Shown: positions 1 to 9,582, counted from the first letter of the stretch. The stretch is DNA of 64,000 nucleotides from Clostridia bacterium (GCA_028703495.1 JAQVMT010000002.1:149177-213176); one strand, 5' to 3'. Numbers and translations: made by a program. Notes: generated by a model not told the origin, from the sequence alone.

Positions 1-26
1 TACTGCAAGTAATTATCGGAGCGAAT

Positions 27-746
27 ATGATAGAGTTTATAAATGTTACAAAAAGATACGGCAATAATGGAACAAATGCCGTTGAAAGGCTTAATTTAAA
101 AGTAAACGATGGTGAAATATTCGGTTTTTTAGGTCCCAACGGAGCAGGAAAATCTACCACCATTAAAATGGCTACCGGAATACTAGACATTTCGGAGGGC
201 GATATTCTTGTAAACGGATTTAGCATCAAAACCGATGCAGAGAAAGCGAAGCTCAATATCGGATATGTTTCGGACAATCACGCAGTTTATGACAAGCTCA
301 CGGGTAACGAATACTTAAGCTTCATGGGTGCCATGTATCGAGTTCCAATCGAAGACATTGAAATGAGGGCCTCTCGTTTTTCGGAGATGTTTTCTTTGAC
401 TAATTCGCTTAACGATAGAATCAGCTCCTATTCGCATGGAATGAAGCAGAAAATTGCCGTTATCGGCGCACTCATTCATAATCCTAGGGTATGGATATTG
501 GATGAACCCTTAACGGGATTGGATCCCCAAAGCGCATATGAACTCAAAACTCTAATGCACGAACACGCAGAAAGGGGAAACGCCGTGTTCTTCAGCTCTC
601 ACGTTATCGACGTTGTGGAAAAAGTGTGCGACAGAGTGGGAATAATCGACAACGGAAAGCTAGTCCTTTTGGGTAGATTGGAGGAGCTGAAAGCCAACAG
701 CACAGAATCTCTCGAACAGATATTTTTGGATATTACAAAGAGGTAA
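27..746 (+). CDS. ABC transporter ATP-binding protein (ABC-2 export type)
   Basis: This is the cytoplasmic ATPase of a two-gene ABC exporter. The 239-residue protein shows Walker A GPNGAGKST at 36-44, a variant signature YSHGMKQK at 135-142, Walker B ending ILDEP at about 157-161 and the H-loop histidine at about 192. A D replaces the usual Gln/Glu in the Q-loop region (about residue 83). The length is typical for single-domain ABC-2 ATPases. The start has the upstream SD-like CGGAG about 5 bases away. The permease gene begins 3 bases after its stop, so the two are almost certainly co-translated. The substrate cannot be told from sequence; lipid, peptide or drug export are all possible. Confidence 0.93.
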   Translation: MIEFINVTKRYGNNGTNAVERLNLKVNDGEIFGFLGPNGAGKSTTIKMATGILDISEGDILVNGFSIKTDAEKAKLNIGYVSDNHAVYDKLTGNEYLSFMGAMYRVPIEDIEMRASRFSEMFSLTNSLNDRISSYSHGMKQKIAVIGALIHNPRVWILDEPLTGLDPQSAYELKTLMHEHAERGNAVFFSSHVIDVVEKVCDRVGIIDNGKLVLLGRLEELKANSTESLEQIFLDITKR

Positions 747-749
747 GCA

Positions 750-2411
750 ATGGATAGATTATACTCACTTCTCAAAGTGTTCCTCTTGGATAAATTCAGA
801 ATTTCTGGCTTGAGAACAAGCAACAACAAAAAATACATTATGATTGCCGTATTGCTTGTCGTGTGCTTTGCCCCGATAATCATCGGCATTATCGGTTTGA
901 TGTACTATTTAGGCGGAATTGCTATCGAAAATGGAATTGCCGACAAGGTTGTTTCCACCGTTATTACCGCCACTCAATTTGTTTCACTCGTTCTGGGTTT
1001 GGTGTATTTTATCAACACAGTTTATATGGGTAAGGACAATGAAATAACGTCCTATCTCCCGGTAAAAAGCTCGACTGTGTTTGCCGCGAAGCTGATTGTT
1101 GTATACCTTTCGGAATTTGCCGCCTGCGTGCTTTTATTCCTTTTAACCTTGATTCCCTTTGGAATGGGCGCAGGCATGGGATTTGCGTACCACACAATGA
1201 TTATCCCGGTAATGGTGATTGCGCCGATTTTTCCGCTGTCCGTTGCCGCGATTATTGCTGTTCCTTTTATGTACCTAATTTCTCTTTTTAAGAATAAGGG
1301 TGTGCTTTCTACCGTTCTACTGTGTGTGCTGTTTGCTGCAGTATTTATCGGATATTACTTCTTTATATTTAGCATTCAAGGTAATAATCCGTCCGATAGT
1401 ATTGCAGAAATTGCAGTTATTTTCGAACGATATGTGTCTAAAATAGGAAGCGCGTTGCCCTTTAATCTGTGGATTGCACGTGCGGTGTGCGCTACTGATA
1501 TCCTTTCTGGACTAGGTTACTTCGGACTGTCTATAGGCTGCAACGCGCTTATGCTTGCTGTCACGTGTCTACTATCCTCCTTGGTATACGGAAAAAGTCA
1601 AAGGAGCCGTTTAGAGTTTTCCAATTCAAAGGGTAGCGACAAAGGGCATGTACGCGGTGGCTCTGTTGTCAAGATGCTTATTGAAAAAGATGCAAAAACA
1701 ATCCTACGATTTCCGTCTTTAGGACTGGCTTGCTTCATGCAAATTGTGGTATCGGTCGTACTGCCGATTATTTTAGTTATGGGCAATAACGGCAGTCAGG
1801 CATCTGTGTTTGCTACAATCGAAAGTTATATCGGGACATTGATTATACCCGCTGTCGGCGTGGTTGGCGCATTTTCTGCTTCGAGCAATGTTGTTGCTTA
1901 TTCCGCAATATCACGCGAAGGCGAAGAGTACACGTTTATGAAGCTTATTCCCGTCGATATTAAAACCCAACTAAAGGCAAAAGCCATCTTGGCGCACTCA
2001 TTTAATCTTGTATCAATTGCCCTTTTCTATATCGTCTTGGCGTTTGTCGGGTTACGTTTGTCTTACGCACTACCCGCATTTGTTATAAGCATCCTTTTCG
2101 GAATACCACTGACATACTTCCAAATTCATTTCGATTTCGGAAAGCCGAGATTACACTGGAACGTGATTTCGCAAGCAACTAAAAACAACCCGAGTTCGCT
2201 TGCGGGACTGCTCGCGTATGCGGTAACACTTCTGGCTATGGGAATAGTCATAGTAGCATGTATGTTCTTAAATAATGCTACTCCATACGTAGGCTCTGTT
2301 ATCGCTTGCTCCGTTGCCGTTGCTTTGCCTGTAGCGCTTACCCTTGTGTTACGCGCAAAGCTTATGAGAGATTCACAAAAATTACTTTTGAATTTGGGAA
2401 ATATCGGATAA
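750..2411 (+). CDS. ABC transporter permease, partner of the upstream ATPase
   Basis: This is a 553-residue integral membrane protein with many hydrophobic segments, roughly ten to twelve, split by a hydrophilic loop near residues 275-310. It has no recognisable catalytic motif. The length and the position immediately after an ABC-2-type ATPase make it the membrane subunit of that exporter. Its stop codon lies in the loop of a hairpin (ATATCGGA/TCCGATAT, 2401-2421) that lacks a U-run. I cannot name the family beyond ABC-2-like permease. Confidence 0.85.
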   Translation: MDRLYSLLKVFLLDKFRISGLRTSNNKKYIMIAVLLVVCFAPIIIGIIGLMYYLGGIAIENGIADKVVSTVITATQFVSLVLGLVYFINTVYMGKDNEITSYLPVKSSTVFAAKLIVVYLSEFAACVLLFLLTLIPFGMGAGMGFAYHTMIIPVMVIAPIFPLSVAAIIAVPFMYLISLFKNKGVLSTVLLCVLFAAVFIGYYFFIFSIQGNNPSDSIAEIAVIFERYVSKIGSALPFNLWIARAVCATDILSGLGYFGLSIGCNALMLAVTCLLSSLVYGKSQRSRLEFSNSKGSDKGHVRGGSVVKMLIEKDAKTILRFPSLGLACFMQIVVSVVLPIILVMGNNGSQASVFATIESYIGTLIIPAVGVVGAFSASSNVVAYSAISREGEEYTFMKLIPVDIKTQLKAKAILAHSFNLVSIALFYIVLAFVGLRLSYALPAFVISILFGIPLTYFQIHFDFGKPRLHWNVISQATKNNPSSLAGLLAYAVTLLAMGIVIVACMFLNNATPYVGSVIACSVAVALPVALTLVLRAKLMRDSQKLLLNLGNIG

Positions 2412-2445
2412 TTTCCGATATAATGTTTCATGTGGAAGGAAGTAT

Positions 2446-2529
2446 AAATATTTTAGGATTACCGATACAGCATTGTATCTGCTACATCAATCGGCGCAGT
2501 TGATGCTTGTCAACCTATCCAAAATATTT
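2446..2529 (+). promoter_or_regulatory. Multi-stem structured element in the leader of the HAD gene
   Basis: An outer stem pairs 2446-2459 with 2517-2529 (13 pairs, one bulged A). It encloses hairpin 2464-2479 (GATACA, loop GCAT, TGTATC) and hairpin 2485-2505 (CATCAA/TTGATG). An alternative stem GTTGA/TCAAC (2499-2503 with 2510-2514) would compete with the second hairpin. The element ends 44 bases before the HAD start codon. It could be a cis-acting RNA, or a small AT-rich inverted-repeat element (MITE-like). No known riboswitch class is recognised. Confidence 0.4.
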
Positions 2530-2573
2530 TTCTGTAGATTCATATAGAAAAGACTAAGGGGATTACGGATAAA

Positions 2574-3269
2574 ATGTTGGAAATACGAAAATACGAGTGC
2601 ATTCTGTTAGATTCGGACGATACATTGTTGAATTTCTACTCGGCTCAGGTCAATGCGATCAGAAAAACTTTGGAGCATTTGGGCATTGTTCCAACGACAT
2701 CTTTAGAAAGGCTGTACGATGGAATCAATCGCGCCGCTTGGGTGGAGTTCGAGAATGGTTTACTGTCCAAAGAAGAAGTTCTTACCGTGAGATTCGATAG
2801 GCTTTTCGACGCGTTAGGCATAAAGGCAAACAGCTTGCAAATAGAGTCTTTTTATATGCGTAACCTCGAAGAGGGTCACAGACTTAATTCACACTCGAAG
2901 GAAGTTTGTGAACGATTGAGCAAGTATTTTCGGCTATTCATTATTACTAACGGCGTCAGCAGAACTCAAAAAATCAGGCTGGGAAGCTGTGGCATACTTA
3001 AATACATTGAAAAAGTCTTTATTAGCGAGGATTGTGGAATCAGCAAACCGCATAAGGAGTATTTTGACATTGTTCTCAACGATATTCGCTGCTCGAGAAG
3101 CAATGCGCTTGTCGTGGGAGATTCGCTTACGAGTGATATTCTAGGCGCAAACAACTCGGACTTGGATTCGGTTTGGTATAATCCCAAGAAAAAAACGCTT
3201 ACGGGAGCGGCAATGCCCACCTACACAATATCCGACTTGAGAGAGCTTTATGACATCGTCGGTGGCTAA
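2574..3269 (+). CDS. HAD-family hydrolase, YjjG-like nucleotidase
   Basis: This is a cytosolic haloacid-dehalogenase phosphatase, most like the YjjG non-canonical pyrimidine nucleotidases that dephosphorylate nucleoside monophosphates. Motif I is D13-S-D-D-T17 followed by LLNF as in YjjG, motif II is T125-N-G, the motif III lysine is K158 and motif IV is GDSLTSD at 182-188. A helical C1 cap fills residues 20-110. The 231-residue length fits YjjG. An AAGGGG precedes the ATG by about 12 bases. It lies downstream of a structured leader and a hairpin after the ABC permease, so it may be transcribed separately. The exact substrate is inferred from family only. Confidence 0.85.
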   Translation: MLEIRKYECILLDSDDTLLNFYSAQVNAIRKTLEHLGIVPTTSLERLYDGINRAAWVEFENGLLSKEEVLTVRFDRLFDALGIKANSLQIESFYMRNLEEGHRLNSHSKEVCERLSKYFRLFIITNGVSRTQKIRLGSCGILKYIEKVFISEDCGISKPHKEYFDIVLNDIRCSRSNALVVGDSLTSDILGANNSDLDSVWYNPKKKTLTGAAMPTYTISDLRELYDIVGG

Positions 3270-3362
3270 TTCGAATCGCGATACTTTTTAATCGGACTCA
3301 TTAGTTTCATAATTAAAATCGAAAATATGAGGCTCCTGCGTTCCTTTTATTTTGATAAAAAA

Positions 3363-3386
3363 ATGCTTAATGTTTAAGCATCTTTT
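3363..3386. terminator. Bidirectional terminator between the HAD gene and rpmB
   Basis: Stem ATGCTTAA/TTAAGCAT (3363-3370 and 3374-3381) with a 3-base loop. A T-rich tail follows on the plus side (CTTTTG), and a longer T-run on the minus side is formed by the A-rich stretch just before the stem. It lies between convergent genes. Confidence 0.65.
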
Positions 3387-3428
3387 GTATATAATACTGT
3401 TAACCTTGAACAAACTTTATTAGAACAC

Positions 3429-3451
3429 AAAAAACCCACCGAAAGGCGGGT
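3429..3451 (-). terminator. Rho-independent terminator downstream of rpmB
   Basis: Read on the minus strand, ACCCGCC and GGTGGGT pair (one G-U) around a TTTC loop and are followed by six T. It sits about 100 bases after the rpmB stop codon. Confidence 0.75.
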
Positions 3452-3553
3452 GTAAATGTGTATCCGATAAATAGACGCCAAAAAAGCAATACCTCGCAAA
3501 ACAAGTTAATGCGACAAAAGACAAATTAAACGCCCAAAGTCAGAAATACAGGA

Positions 3554-3742
3554 TTATTTAGCGGCTTTATTCGCCGTTCTGATGCAACGGGTACAAACGT
3601 ACTCGGTAGATTCTTTACCGTTTACTTCAATCTTAACTCTCTGAACGTTAGCGTGATACGTTCTGGGCGTTTTACGGTTGGAATGGCTCACTTGATTACC
3701 GGACATTTTTCCTTTTCCGCATATTGCACATACTCTTGACAT
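3554..3742 (-). CDS. rpmB: 50S ribosomal protein L28
   Basis: This is a 62-residue L28 of the large ribosomal subunit. The sequence begins MSRVCAICGKG and has a second Cys pair CTRC near residue 50, so it is the zinc-binding form. The basic central part (SHSNRKTPR) matches the family. The ATG at 3742 is chosen because a GGAGG lies 8 bases upstream; the GTG three codons earlier would overlap that ribosome binding site. It is a monocistronic gene with its own promoter and terminator. Confidence 0.97.
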   Translation of the reverse strand: MSRVCAICGKGKMSGNQVSHSNRKTPRTYHANVQRVKIEVNGKESTEYVCTRCIRTANKAAK

Positions 3743-4220
3743 TTTATTCACCTCCGAACAAGTTATTGCATTTAACCGATAACGGTCTGTATATTTTTAC
3801 AGCCTTAATATAGTACCACTTTTTCGAAAAAGATGCAAACGTTTTTAACCAGATTTTACAAAATACTTTTTCATAATATAGATTAGTTTTATTGCTAAGT
3901 ATGTCCCATAAAATTAGTCGGTTGTGAAAGTAACCTTGCATGAAGTTGTAGTGGAAGTTGATATGGATATCTACCTCTTAATCAGTTGCTTTAAATAATA
4001 ATTGACTTTGCATAAACGAGGTAAATTTCCATCATGAAAGAAAACTAGAATGAGATTAGAACCCATATTGACTTTCTTGAAAACAGAGCAAAAATGAAGA
4101 ATCGATAACTAAATTTGTCACTTTATTAAATTACGCATTTCGGCGAACTTTAGATTATCAGTGATTTAGCTATCTATTCTTCATCTATCTTGCAACAATT
4201 ACTCCATGCTGCCAAGGCGT
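3743..4220. other. Intergenic region upstream of rpmB
   Basis: It holds the rpmB promoter (3810-3838) and otherwise AT-rich DNA with no ORF preceded by a ribosome binding site. The short open frame across 3744-3941 has no start signal and runs through the promoter. Confidence 0.6.
3810..3838 (-). promoter_or_regulatory. rpmB promoter
   Basis: On the minus strand there is TTGCAT (3833-3838), a 17-base spacer and TACTAT (3810-3815), about 68 bases before the rpmB start. Confidence 0.6.
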
Positions 4221-6878
4221 TTATTGCCAATACAGCTTCATGCTTCCGTTCTCAATAATCCAAACGTTTTCGGAATTCTTTTTCGTATCGTCAATAGATA
4301 CAAATTCGCCGAAATGATACTCGCCGAACACCTTTTCTTTTTCAAATTCTCCGTACACTCCAACGTTTTCCACCGCATAATTTGACGATTTTTGCGGTGT
4401 GGAGATGTTGTTGCTATTGCCAAAACAATTCGGCTGCACACTGAAGCAGTCCTTAATAGTGCCTGTAGAATAGCTATTATCAGTTGTTCCCCCAAGTATT
4501 CCACCTGAATATGAGCTTACGTTTTCTGGAGTCGCGCCGAGCGTCTGCCCCCATGTTTTGGCATCTGCCCAACAATTGCTGATTGTTCCTGCGTACATTG
4601 TTCCTGCGATCCCTCCCTTAAATGCGTAACGCAGTTCGGTTTGATCGCTGATTACATACGAATACAACTCACCCATATAGTAGCAGTTTCTTACTGTTGA
4701 GCCGAATTTAATCCAACTCTCCGATGAATATGCACCGACGTATGCAATTAAACCACCTATAAAGCAATCACCTTCGGCCTTCACCGTGATAATACCAGTT
4801 GAGTAACTGTTTTCCACAAGCGAGCCGTATGTACAGCCTATCAAGCCACCCACATATCCACTGCCGCTACCACCGTTAACTGTCATTTTTATGTATTCTG
4901 CGGTGACATTCACCGTTGAATAGCAATTTCTTACAATTCCTTGGTAATTGAGATTTCCCACAAGACCGCCGAAGCATGAACGAACGCCAAATGAATTGAT
5001 GGTAAGCGACAAACTACCATCGGTATGGCAGCCCTCAATTATGGATTTACCCTTTCCTGTGGAGGACCTTGCAACTACTCCGGCAAAAGCACCGCACCAG
5101 TCACCTGTGTTACCATCGATAACAAAATTACTTACGGAACACTTATGCAACTCTGTGTCGGCATAGTTCACTCTTTCACCATTTTCGTCATATACACCCG
5201 TTAGGTTCGTGCCCCAGCTTAAAATTCTGCCCGCAAAGCCGCCACAATACACATACGGATATGATCTGTTTTCGTCCTTTATCGGTGTTTTTATGGTCAC
5301 GCCCTCGATTATAAGGTCGTTAGCATAGCCATTGAAGGTGTCAAACAATCCACAGAAAACAGTCGACGTTTGATTAGGATTATCCGCAAAGTAATTTGAA
5401 TAATCGATTGTGACATTCTTTACTTTATGGTTATTGCCTGCAATAACGCCATAGAACACCTGCGGAATCCACTCAACGCCCATAAGATCAATATCCGCCT
5501 CCAATAGAACACACTTCAGCCCTCGGCTCTGTTCGCCGATCTTTGCAAATTCTTCCTGTGTATAGATAGCCGAAATGCTCCATCTATCCGCGTCTATCGT
5601 GGCGCAACGCGTAGGTAGCCAAGTTGCATAAAGCTTGCAATCGCTGTATATGCTTGCGTAAGAATCCCTAAATTTGTCGGTACTCTGCACCAAAACGTCA
5701 TTGTATTTGGTCTTCCATCCGTAAAAAATAAAGCCTTCACGCGAAGGCGTAGGGAGCGGACGATCTGCGCCCTCTTCGATAAGAAGCTCGGTTTCATCAA
5801 GAGGGTCCCCACCATTTACATCGAGGGTTACTTTGTATAATGGTAAAGGGATAGCAAATGAAGCGTAGTATGTTCCGTCATTTTCAATAGTAACGACGAA
5901 GGTATAAACAGAAAGCTTCGACACCTCATTTCCATTGCCGTCATACCAGCATTCAAAGGTGTAGCCTTCCTTTGCTGTTGCGGTGAGCGTCACAGTGTCG
6001 CCTATGCGGTACATTCCGCCGCCCGATACGGTACCTCTTACGGTGTCGCAATACACCGCAATCTCACCCTCTGCCAAGGTACTATCCTTGGTTAGAGTAA
6101 GTGTAAATATGCCGTTAATTTGCTCAAGCGAAATGCCTATTGTGTCGGAGGTTCTCATCCAGAAATACATTCCCTCGCCATAACTACCTACAAAGTCTAC
6201 CATAGACAGCGATGCCCCAACCTCTGCAAGGGTCTTGCCCGCTAAAAAAACTACATCGACCGCATAGTATACTCCGCCTTCAAGCTCGCCGACACGCGCG
6301 TTGGAGAATTCCGCAATTAAACAGTTGTCCCCAAACGAAAAAGAGTTCATGCCAATAAATTCTGCAATAGCAGCTTCAACTCCCTCTCGAGAGCTGTCTA
6401 AGCCTTCCACCGCTTCAACCACTGCAAAAAAGGAAAAACTGCTTGTTTCAAAGGCTATCGTTCCGTTGTTGCAGGTCGCGACTAGTTTTTCGACAACATT
6501 GTCGTCCCTGATATGGAATATAAGATAATTATTTACGCTTTCATTAGGAGCGGGCAAAGTGATCTTAACATTCCCGTTCGGCTGTACCTTGGTACCATCC
6601 TTTACAACATATATGTCATAAACGTAGTGCTTTGCTGTCTTGTCGTATTCCTGCATTGCCAGAGCGGTTATAACCTCGGCTACCGTTTCTGCTTTGCCGA
6701 CTGTGGTTGCGGATAATTCGCAGCCCTTGGAAAAACTACCACCTTCAACCGTAATGCCGTTTTTAGTCAAAGACTCAATAGTATTATTCCAATCTTTAAG
6801 ACATACCACAAGCACTATGCACGCAATAATTACCACGGCTACAGACACTATTATTAAACTAATTTTTTTATTACTCAT
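4221..6878 (-). CDS. Large membrane-anchored extracellular protein with InlB-type and GLUG repeats
   Basis: This is an 885-residue surface protein. After MSNKK comes one N-terminal hydrophobic segment (about residues 5-27), probably an uncleaved anchor or signal. An extracellular beta-rich domain follows to about residue 240. Then come two InlB B-repeat-like modules, the first with AKEGYTFECWYDG and the second with PSREGFIFYGW and a closing LYATW. The long C-terminal half has repeated GLUG-type signatures (GGFAGR, GGLVGNL, GGLIGCTYGS, GGIAGT) typical of beta-solenoid adhesins. There is no LPXTG or other C-terminal anchor. The start at 6878 is supported by TGAGG upstream; an in-frame ATG 15 codons earlier has no SD. 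Adhesion is inferred from the domains only. Confidence 0.85.
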   Translation of the reverse strand: MSNKKISLIIVSVAVVIIACIVLVVCLKDWNNTIESLTKNGITVEGGSFSKGCELSATTVGKAETVAEVITALAMQEYDKTAKHYVYDIYVVKDGTKVQPNGNVKITLPAPNESVNNYLIFHIRDDNVVEKLVATCNNGTIAFETSSFSFFAVVEAVEGLDSSREGVEAAIAEFIGMNSFSFGDNCLIAEFSNARVGELEGGVYYAVDVVFLAGKTLAEVGASLSMVDFVGSYGEGMYFWMRTSDTIGISLEQINGIFTLTLTKDSTLAEGEIAVYCDTVRGTVSGGGMYRIGDTVTLTATAKEGYTFECWYDGNGNEVSKLSVYTFVVTIENDGTYYASFAIPLPLYKVTLDVNGGDPLDETELLIEEGADRPLPTPSREGFIFYGWKTKYNDVLVQSTDKFRDSYASIYSDCKLYATWLPTRCATIDADRWSISAIYTQEEFAKIGEQSRGLKCVLLEADIDLMGVEWIPQVFYGVIAGNNHKVKNVTIDYSNYFADNPNQTSTVFCGLFDTFNGYANDLIIEGVTIKTPIKDENRSYPYVYCGGFAGRILSWGTNLTGVYDENGERVNYADTELHKCSVSNFVIDGNTGDWCGAFAGVVARSSTGKGKSIIEGCHTDGSLSLTINSFGVRSCFGGLVGNLNYQGIVRNCYSTVNVTAEYIKMTVNGGSGSGYVGGLIGCTYGSLVENSYSTGIITVKAEGDCFIGGLIAYVGAYSSESWIKFGSTVRNCYYMGELYSYVISDQTELRYAFKGGIAGTMYAGTISNCWADAKTWGQTLGATPENVSSYSGGILGGTTDNSYSTGTIKDCFSVQPNCFGNSNNISTPQKSSNYAVENVGVYGEFEKEKVFGEYHFGEFVSIDDTKKNSENVWIIENGSMKLYWQ

Positions 6879-7235
6879 TTTTTCAGCCTCACTTATTATC
6901 AAATGAAAATGACACTTGATCAATTTTTTATCTTAATTAGAGCAGATATATCTTAACCAAAAGCGTTATGTCCAACATAGCAGAAAACTTGAACGATGAA
7001 AACTATACTTTTTTTACGATGTACGTCGGTCAATACAATTACTCATCTATTAAAAGTCAATAATTATTACCAACAACATATTGCGAAGTTTACCGATTAG
7101 GCATGTAAAATAAAACAACCCACCGAGTAAATTCTACTAGTTTTTTATGTGTCCGCAATGCTTTAGTTTCTTGTCGCGCTACCGATTAAGATACATTCAA
7201 AGAATTTTAGTATAAATATTAGAATTTGTATATGC

Positions 7236-7282
7236 CGTAAGTGCGCCAATATCGAAAAATTTGAGGTCGTAAGTGCGCCAAT
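7236..7282. repeat. 15-bp direct repeat, two copies
   Basis: CGTAAGTGCGCCAAT occurs at 7236-7250 and again at 7268-7282, 32 bases apart start to start. No function can be assigned. Confidence 0.7.
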
Positions 7283-7393
7283 TGAAATTTAAGCATATAA
7301 TAATGCCTTCTTGTGCTTTACCGTTTTCTTATTACAGTTTACTATTCTCAAATTGAAACTAATCCTCCCCGAAAAACATTGGCATTTTCGCGG

Positions 7394-7426
7394 TAAAAAA
7401 AGCTCGTACGAAACCGGTACGAGCTT
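7394..7426 (-). terminator. Rho-independent terminator after the lipoprotein pseudogenes
   Basis: A ten-base stem AAGCTCGTAC/GTACGAGCTT (7400-7426) is followed on the minus strand by seven T. It lies about 180 bases downstream of the last lipoprotein stop. Confidence 0.8.
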
Positions 7427-7607
7427 GAGCAAAAATAACAAACCTTAATAAACTTACGTTAATAAACTGCTTTATATTCCACCTGCATAGAAGTTGGGAG
7501 AAAAAGCACCGATCAAGGTATATTAGACTACGTTAAGTTTGGCACACGAAAGTATCAATATTAAGTGTTCAGCTTGTAAAACTCACATTTTTGGCAGTTA
7601 CTTTGCA

Positions 7608-8393
7608 TTACAACAAAATATAATTTGCTATGCAATAGTCTATAATAGCCTGCTCATATTCTGCATCAAATTCGGTTTCTCCGTCGTTATAGATAAACTG
7701 CACGCGAAATAATGTGGTTTGCTTGTGCTCGCTCTGCTTATCCTCGGGAATCTCAAAGTATATTCTAATGGATCTTGCATCAAAGAGTTGCTCAGGAAGC
7801 TGTGCGAGTTCCGCCGACATTTGCTCCATTTCACCCTCTTTTTGAATGTTGTACTTAATCACTTTATCCTTAAATACTTCGTCGACTACTCCACAGTAGT
7901 ACGACAGGTATTCAAGATAAACCACCTCGTATTCATATCCTTCGGTGCTAACCTCTCACGAATACTTCGGAAGATCCGAACAATATGATTGTATCAAAAC
8001 GAACTGCATGGTCGAATTTTCGACATGATAAATATCTGTTATCGAAGACACCCTTCCTTCACTACAATCGGGACGATTTGCATCCATAGTTTTGGTGTTC
8101 GCCATTGGAATTTTGGATATTAGCATACTGAAAGTGCCGACACCGACACCCTCCAAACGCCCCAAGTCAATAAGTGGATAGCAATATGCCCATTCCTCGC
8201 CATCGGCGGTGTAATTATCTCGGATGCCGTCAACCTTGTCTCTTAGACATTCGAATCTGCTTTCATATGTAGTATAAAATAAGTTGACATCTGTGGGTAT
8301 ATCCCAAAGATTGTTGATACAGCTGACTAAGTTGGGCAATAAAACAACAATCGAAGTAAATACGGCAATAAAAGTAATAAATTTCTTATTCAT
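7608..8393 (-). pseudogene. Lipoprotein gene broken by one in-frame TGA (paralogue of the upstream gene)
   Basis: One reading frame runs from ATG 8393 (preceded by GGAGG) to 7608 and is interrupted once, by TGA at 7956-7958. The N-terminal product has a signal peptide with lipobox LVSC and about 145 residues. After the stop the same frame continues for 115 codons with no further stop. The second part (CGVVDEVF ... EFDAEYEQAIIDYC) aligns with the C-terminus of the preceding gene (CGTVNEVF ... TFDVELEQAVIEFC). Across the stop the two proteins align without gaps, with Phe in the paralogue at the TGA position. A nonsense mutation is the simplest reading. The family is unknown; an extracytoplasmic lipoprotein is inferred. 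Confidence 0.75.
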
Positions 8394-8407
8394 CGTTATT
8401 CCTCCAA

Positions 8408-9196
8408 TTACACGATTTCGTAATTTTTGACACAAAACTCGATAACAGCCTGTTCCAACTCAACATCAAAGGTGGTATCGCCTTCTGCATAAATAAACTG
8501 AATGGTAAACAAGGTTTTCTTCCTGTACTCATCCATTCTGTCGGTTCTGTCGGTTGCGGGATCATCGAGTATTTCATAATAGAAATGCACGTTGCGCGCA
8601 TCGAAACGCTGCTCGATAGCTTCTGCAGAAACTGAATTGTAGCTTTGCGAATCAAATATCAAGCCGCCCATAAACACCTCATTCACTGTTCCGCAATGCT
8701 CCGACTTGTATTCCATAGACGATATACTCTGTTCGACAGACTCATACAATATGTCAAAATCCTTTTTTGCCAAAATTTTATACGGAGCAATGATTTTTAC
8801 AAATAACAACGTGGAACTTGTTACCGCATATAGATTGCATAGCTCATTGACGGCAGTAACGCTTTGAGGAAGAGGATACTCCTTATCCAACGGTTGCACC
8901 GCGCTTGTTTGCATAAAAAGATTAAGCGAGTACGCAGTTGCGCCGAAGTTTTCAAAGCTCGTAAGATCCGGAATAACTCCGCTATATGCACAGACCTTGT
9001 CATCTTCGAACTCGATAACGCTTTTGATAGCTTCCACGCATTTATCCAAGCTTTCATTTCATCCATCGAATGAAGTATAGAATTAGTCGACACCCTTTAC
9101 CGACATCGTATTCGATTTGCCACAAGCCGAAAGCCCAAAACACATAAGCATCACAGTGATTATTGCTAGCGAAATCAAAATATACCTAGTTTTCAT
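8408..9196 (-). pseudogene. Lipoprotein gene broken by in-frame TAA and TGA near the N-terminus
   Basis: An ATG at 9196 with a GGGAGG site begins a lipoprotein signal peptide (hydrophobic core, lipobox LSAC, then GKSN). The same frame hits TAA at codon 38 and TGA at codon 46, then stays open for 213 codons to the TAA at 8408. Between the two stops the peptide FYTSFDG matches FYTTYES in the downstream paralogue, so the frame is preserved and only point changes made the stops. The next gene starts 14 bases later. It may be a recently inactivated tandem pair. Translation from the internal TTG at 9049 would give a cytoplasmic fragment without a signal and has no good SD. Confidence 0.75.
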
Positions 9197-9582
9197 ATAA
9201 TACCTCCCGATTAAAAAAAATGATTGTGCTTTTTTGCACCTCATGTTTATATATTATCAAGTATTGGTAATATATATCAACTAAAATTGAACAATTTTTT
9301 AAAATATGAAAAAAACACATTGGTACACTTCAGTTGTTATTTTACTCGGAAATTAATGACGCCGCAAAAAAATGCGGCGTCATATAATTGAGTTTAAGAA
9401 TGTTTTCGCTTGTCGCTTTTGATGATTTGTGGCACAAATCCAAGCGGTACGGAATGGTCAATATTATTACCGAATGAGAAAAGCGAGGAGTAACCCGATT
9501 GAAATACTATTCAAACGCTTTCTCGATTATTTCTAATCAGCTATACCTTCGTAACATACCAAACAAGACAAATGTAGTAATA
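9197..9582. other. Intergenic region with terminator hairpin
   Basis: No gene is seen. It contains the hairpin at 9356-9383 that probably ends the ABC exporter operon, and AT-rich DNA that should carry the promoter of the lipoprotein genes. Confidence 0.55.
9356..9383. terminator. Terminator-like hairpin after the ABC exporter operon
   Basis: A perfect 11-base stem ATGACGCCGCA/TGCGGCGTCAT with a 6-A loop. The U-run is weak on both sides, so it may act as a processing or stabilising hairpin instead. Confidence 0.55.

Larger units (their letters stand above)
6879..7607. other. Intergenic region with a terminator and a short direct repeat
   Basis: About 730 bases of AT-rich DNA without a credible gene. 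It contains a 15-base direct repeat (7236-7282) and a strong minus-strand terminator (7394-7426). Confidence 0.6.

Noticed and set aside
7608-9196. Selenocysteine or stop-codon reassignment as the reason for the in-frame stops
   Set aside because: Both TAA and TGA interrupt the pair, the paralogue has Phe at the downstream gene's TGA, no SECIS-like hairpin was noticed, and other genes here end normally in TGA (for example the 615-residue exporter subunit).
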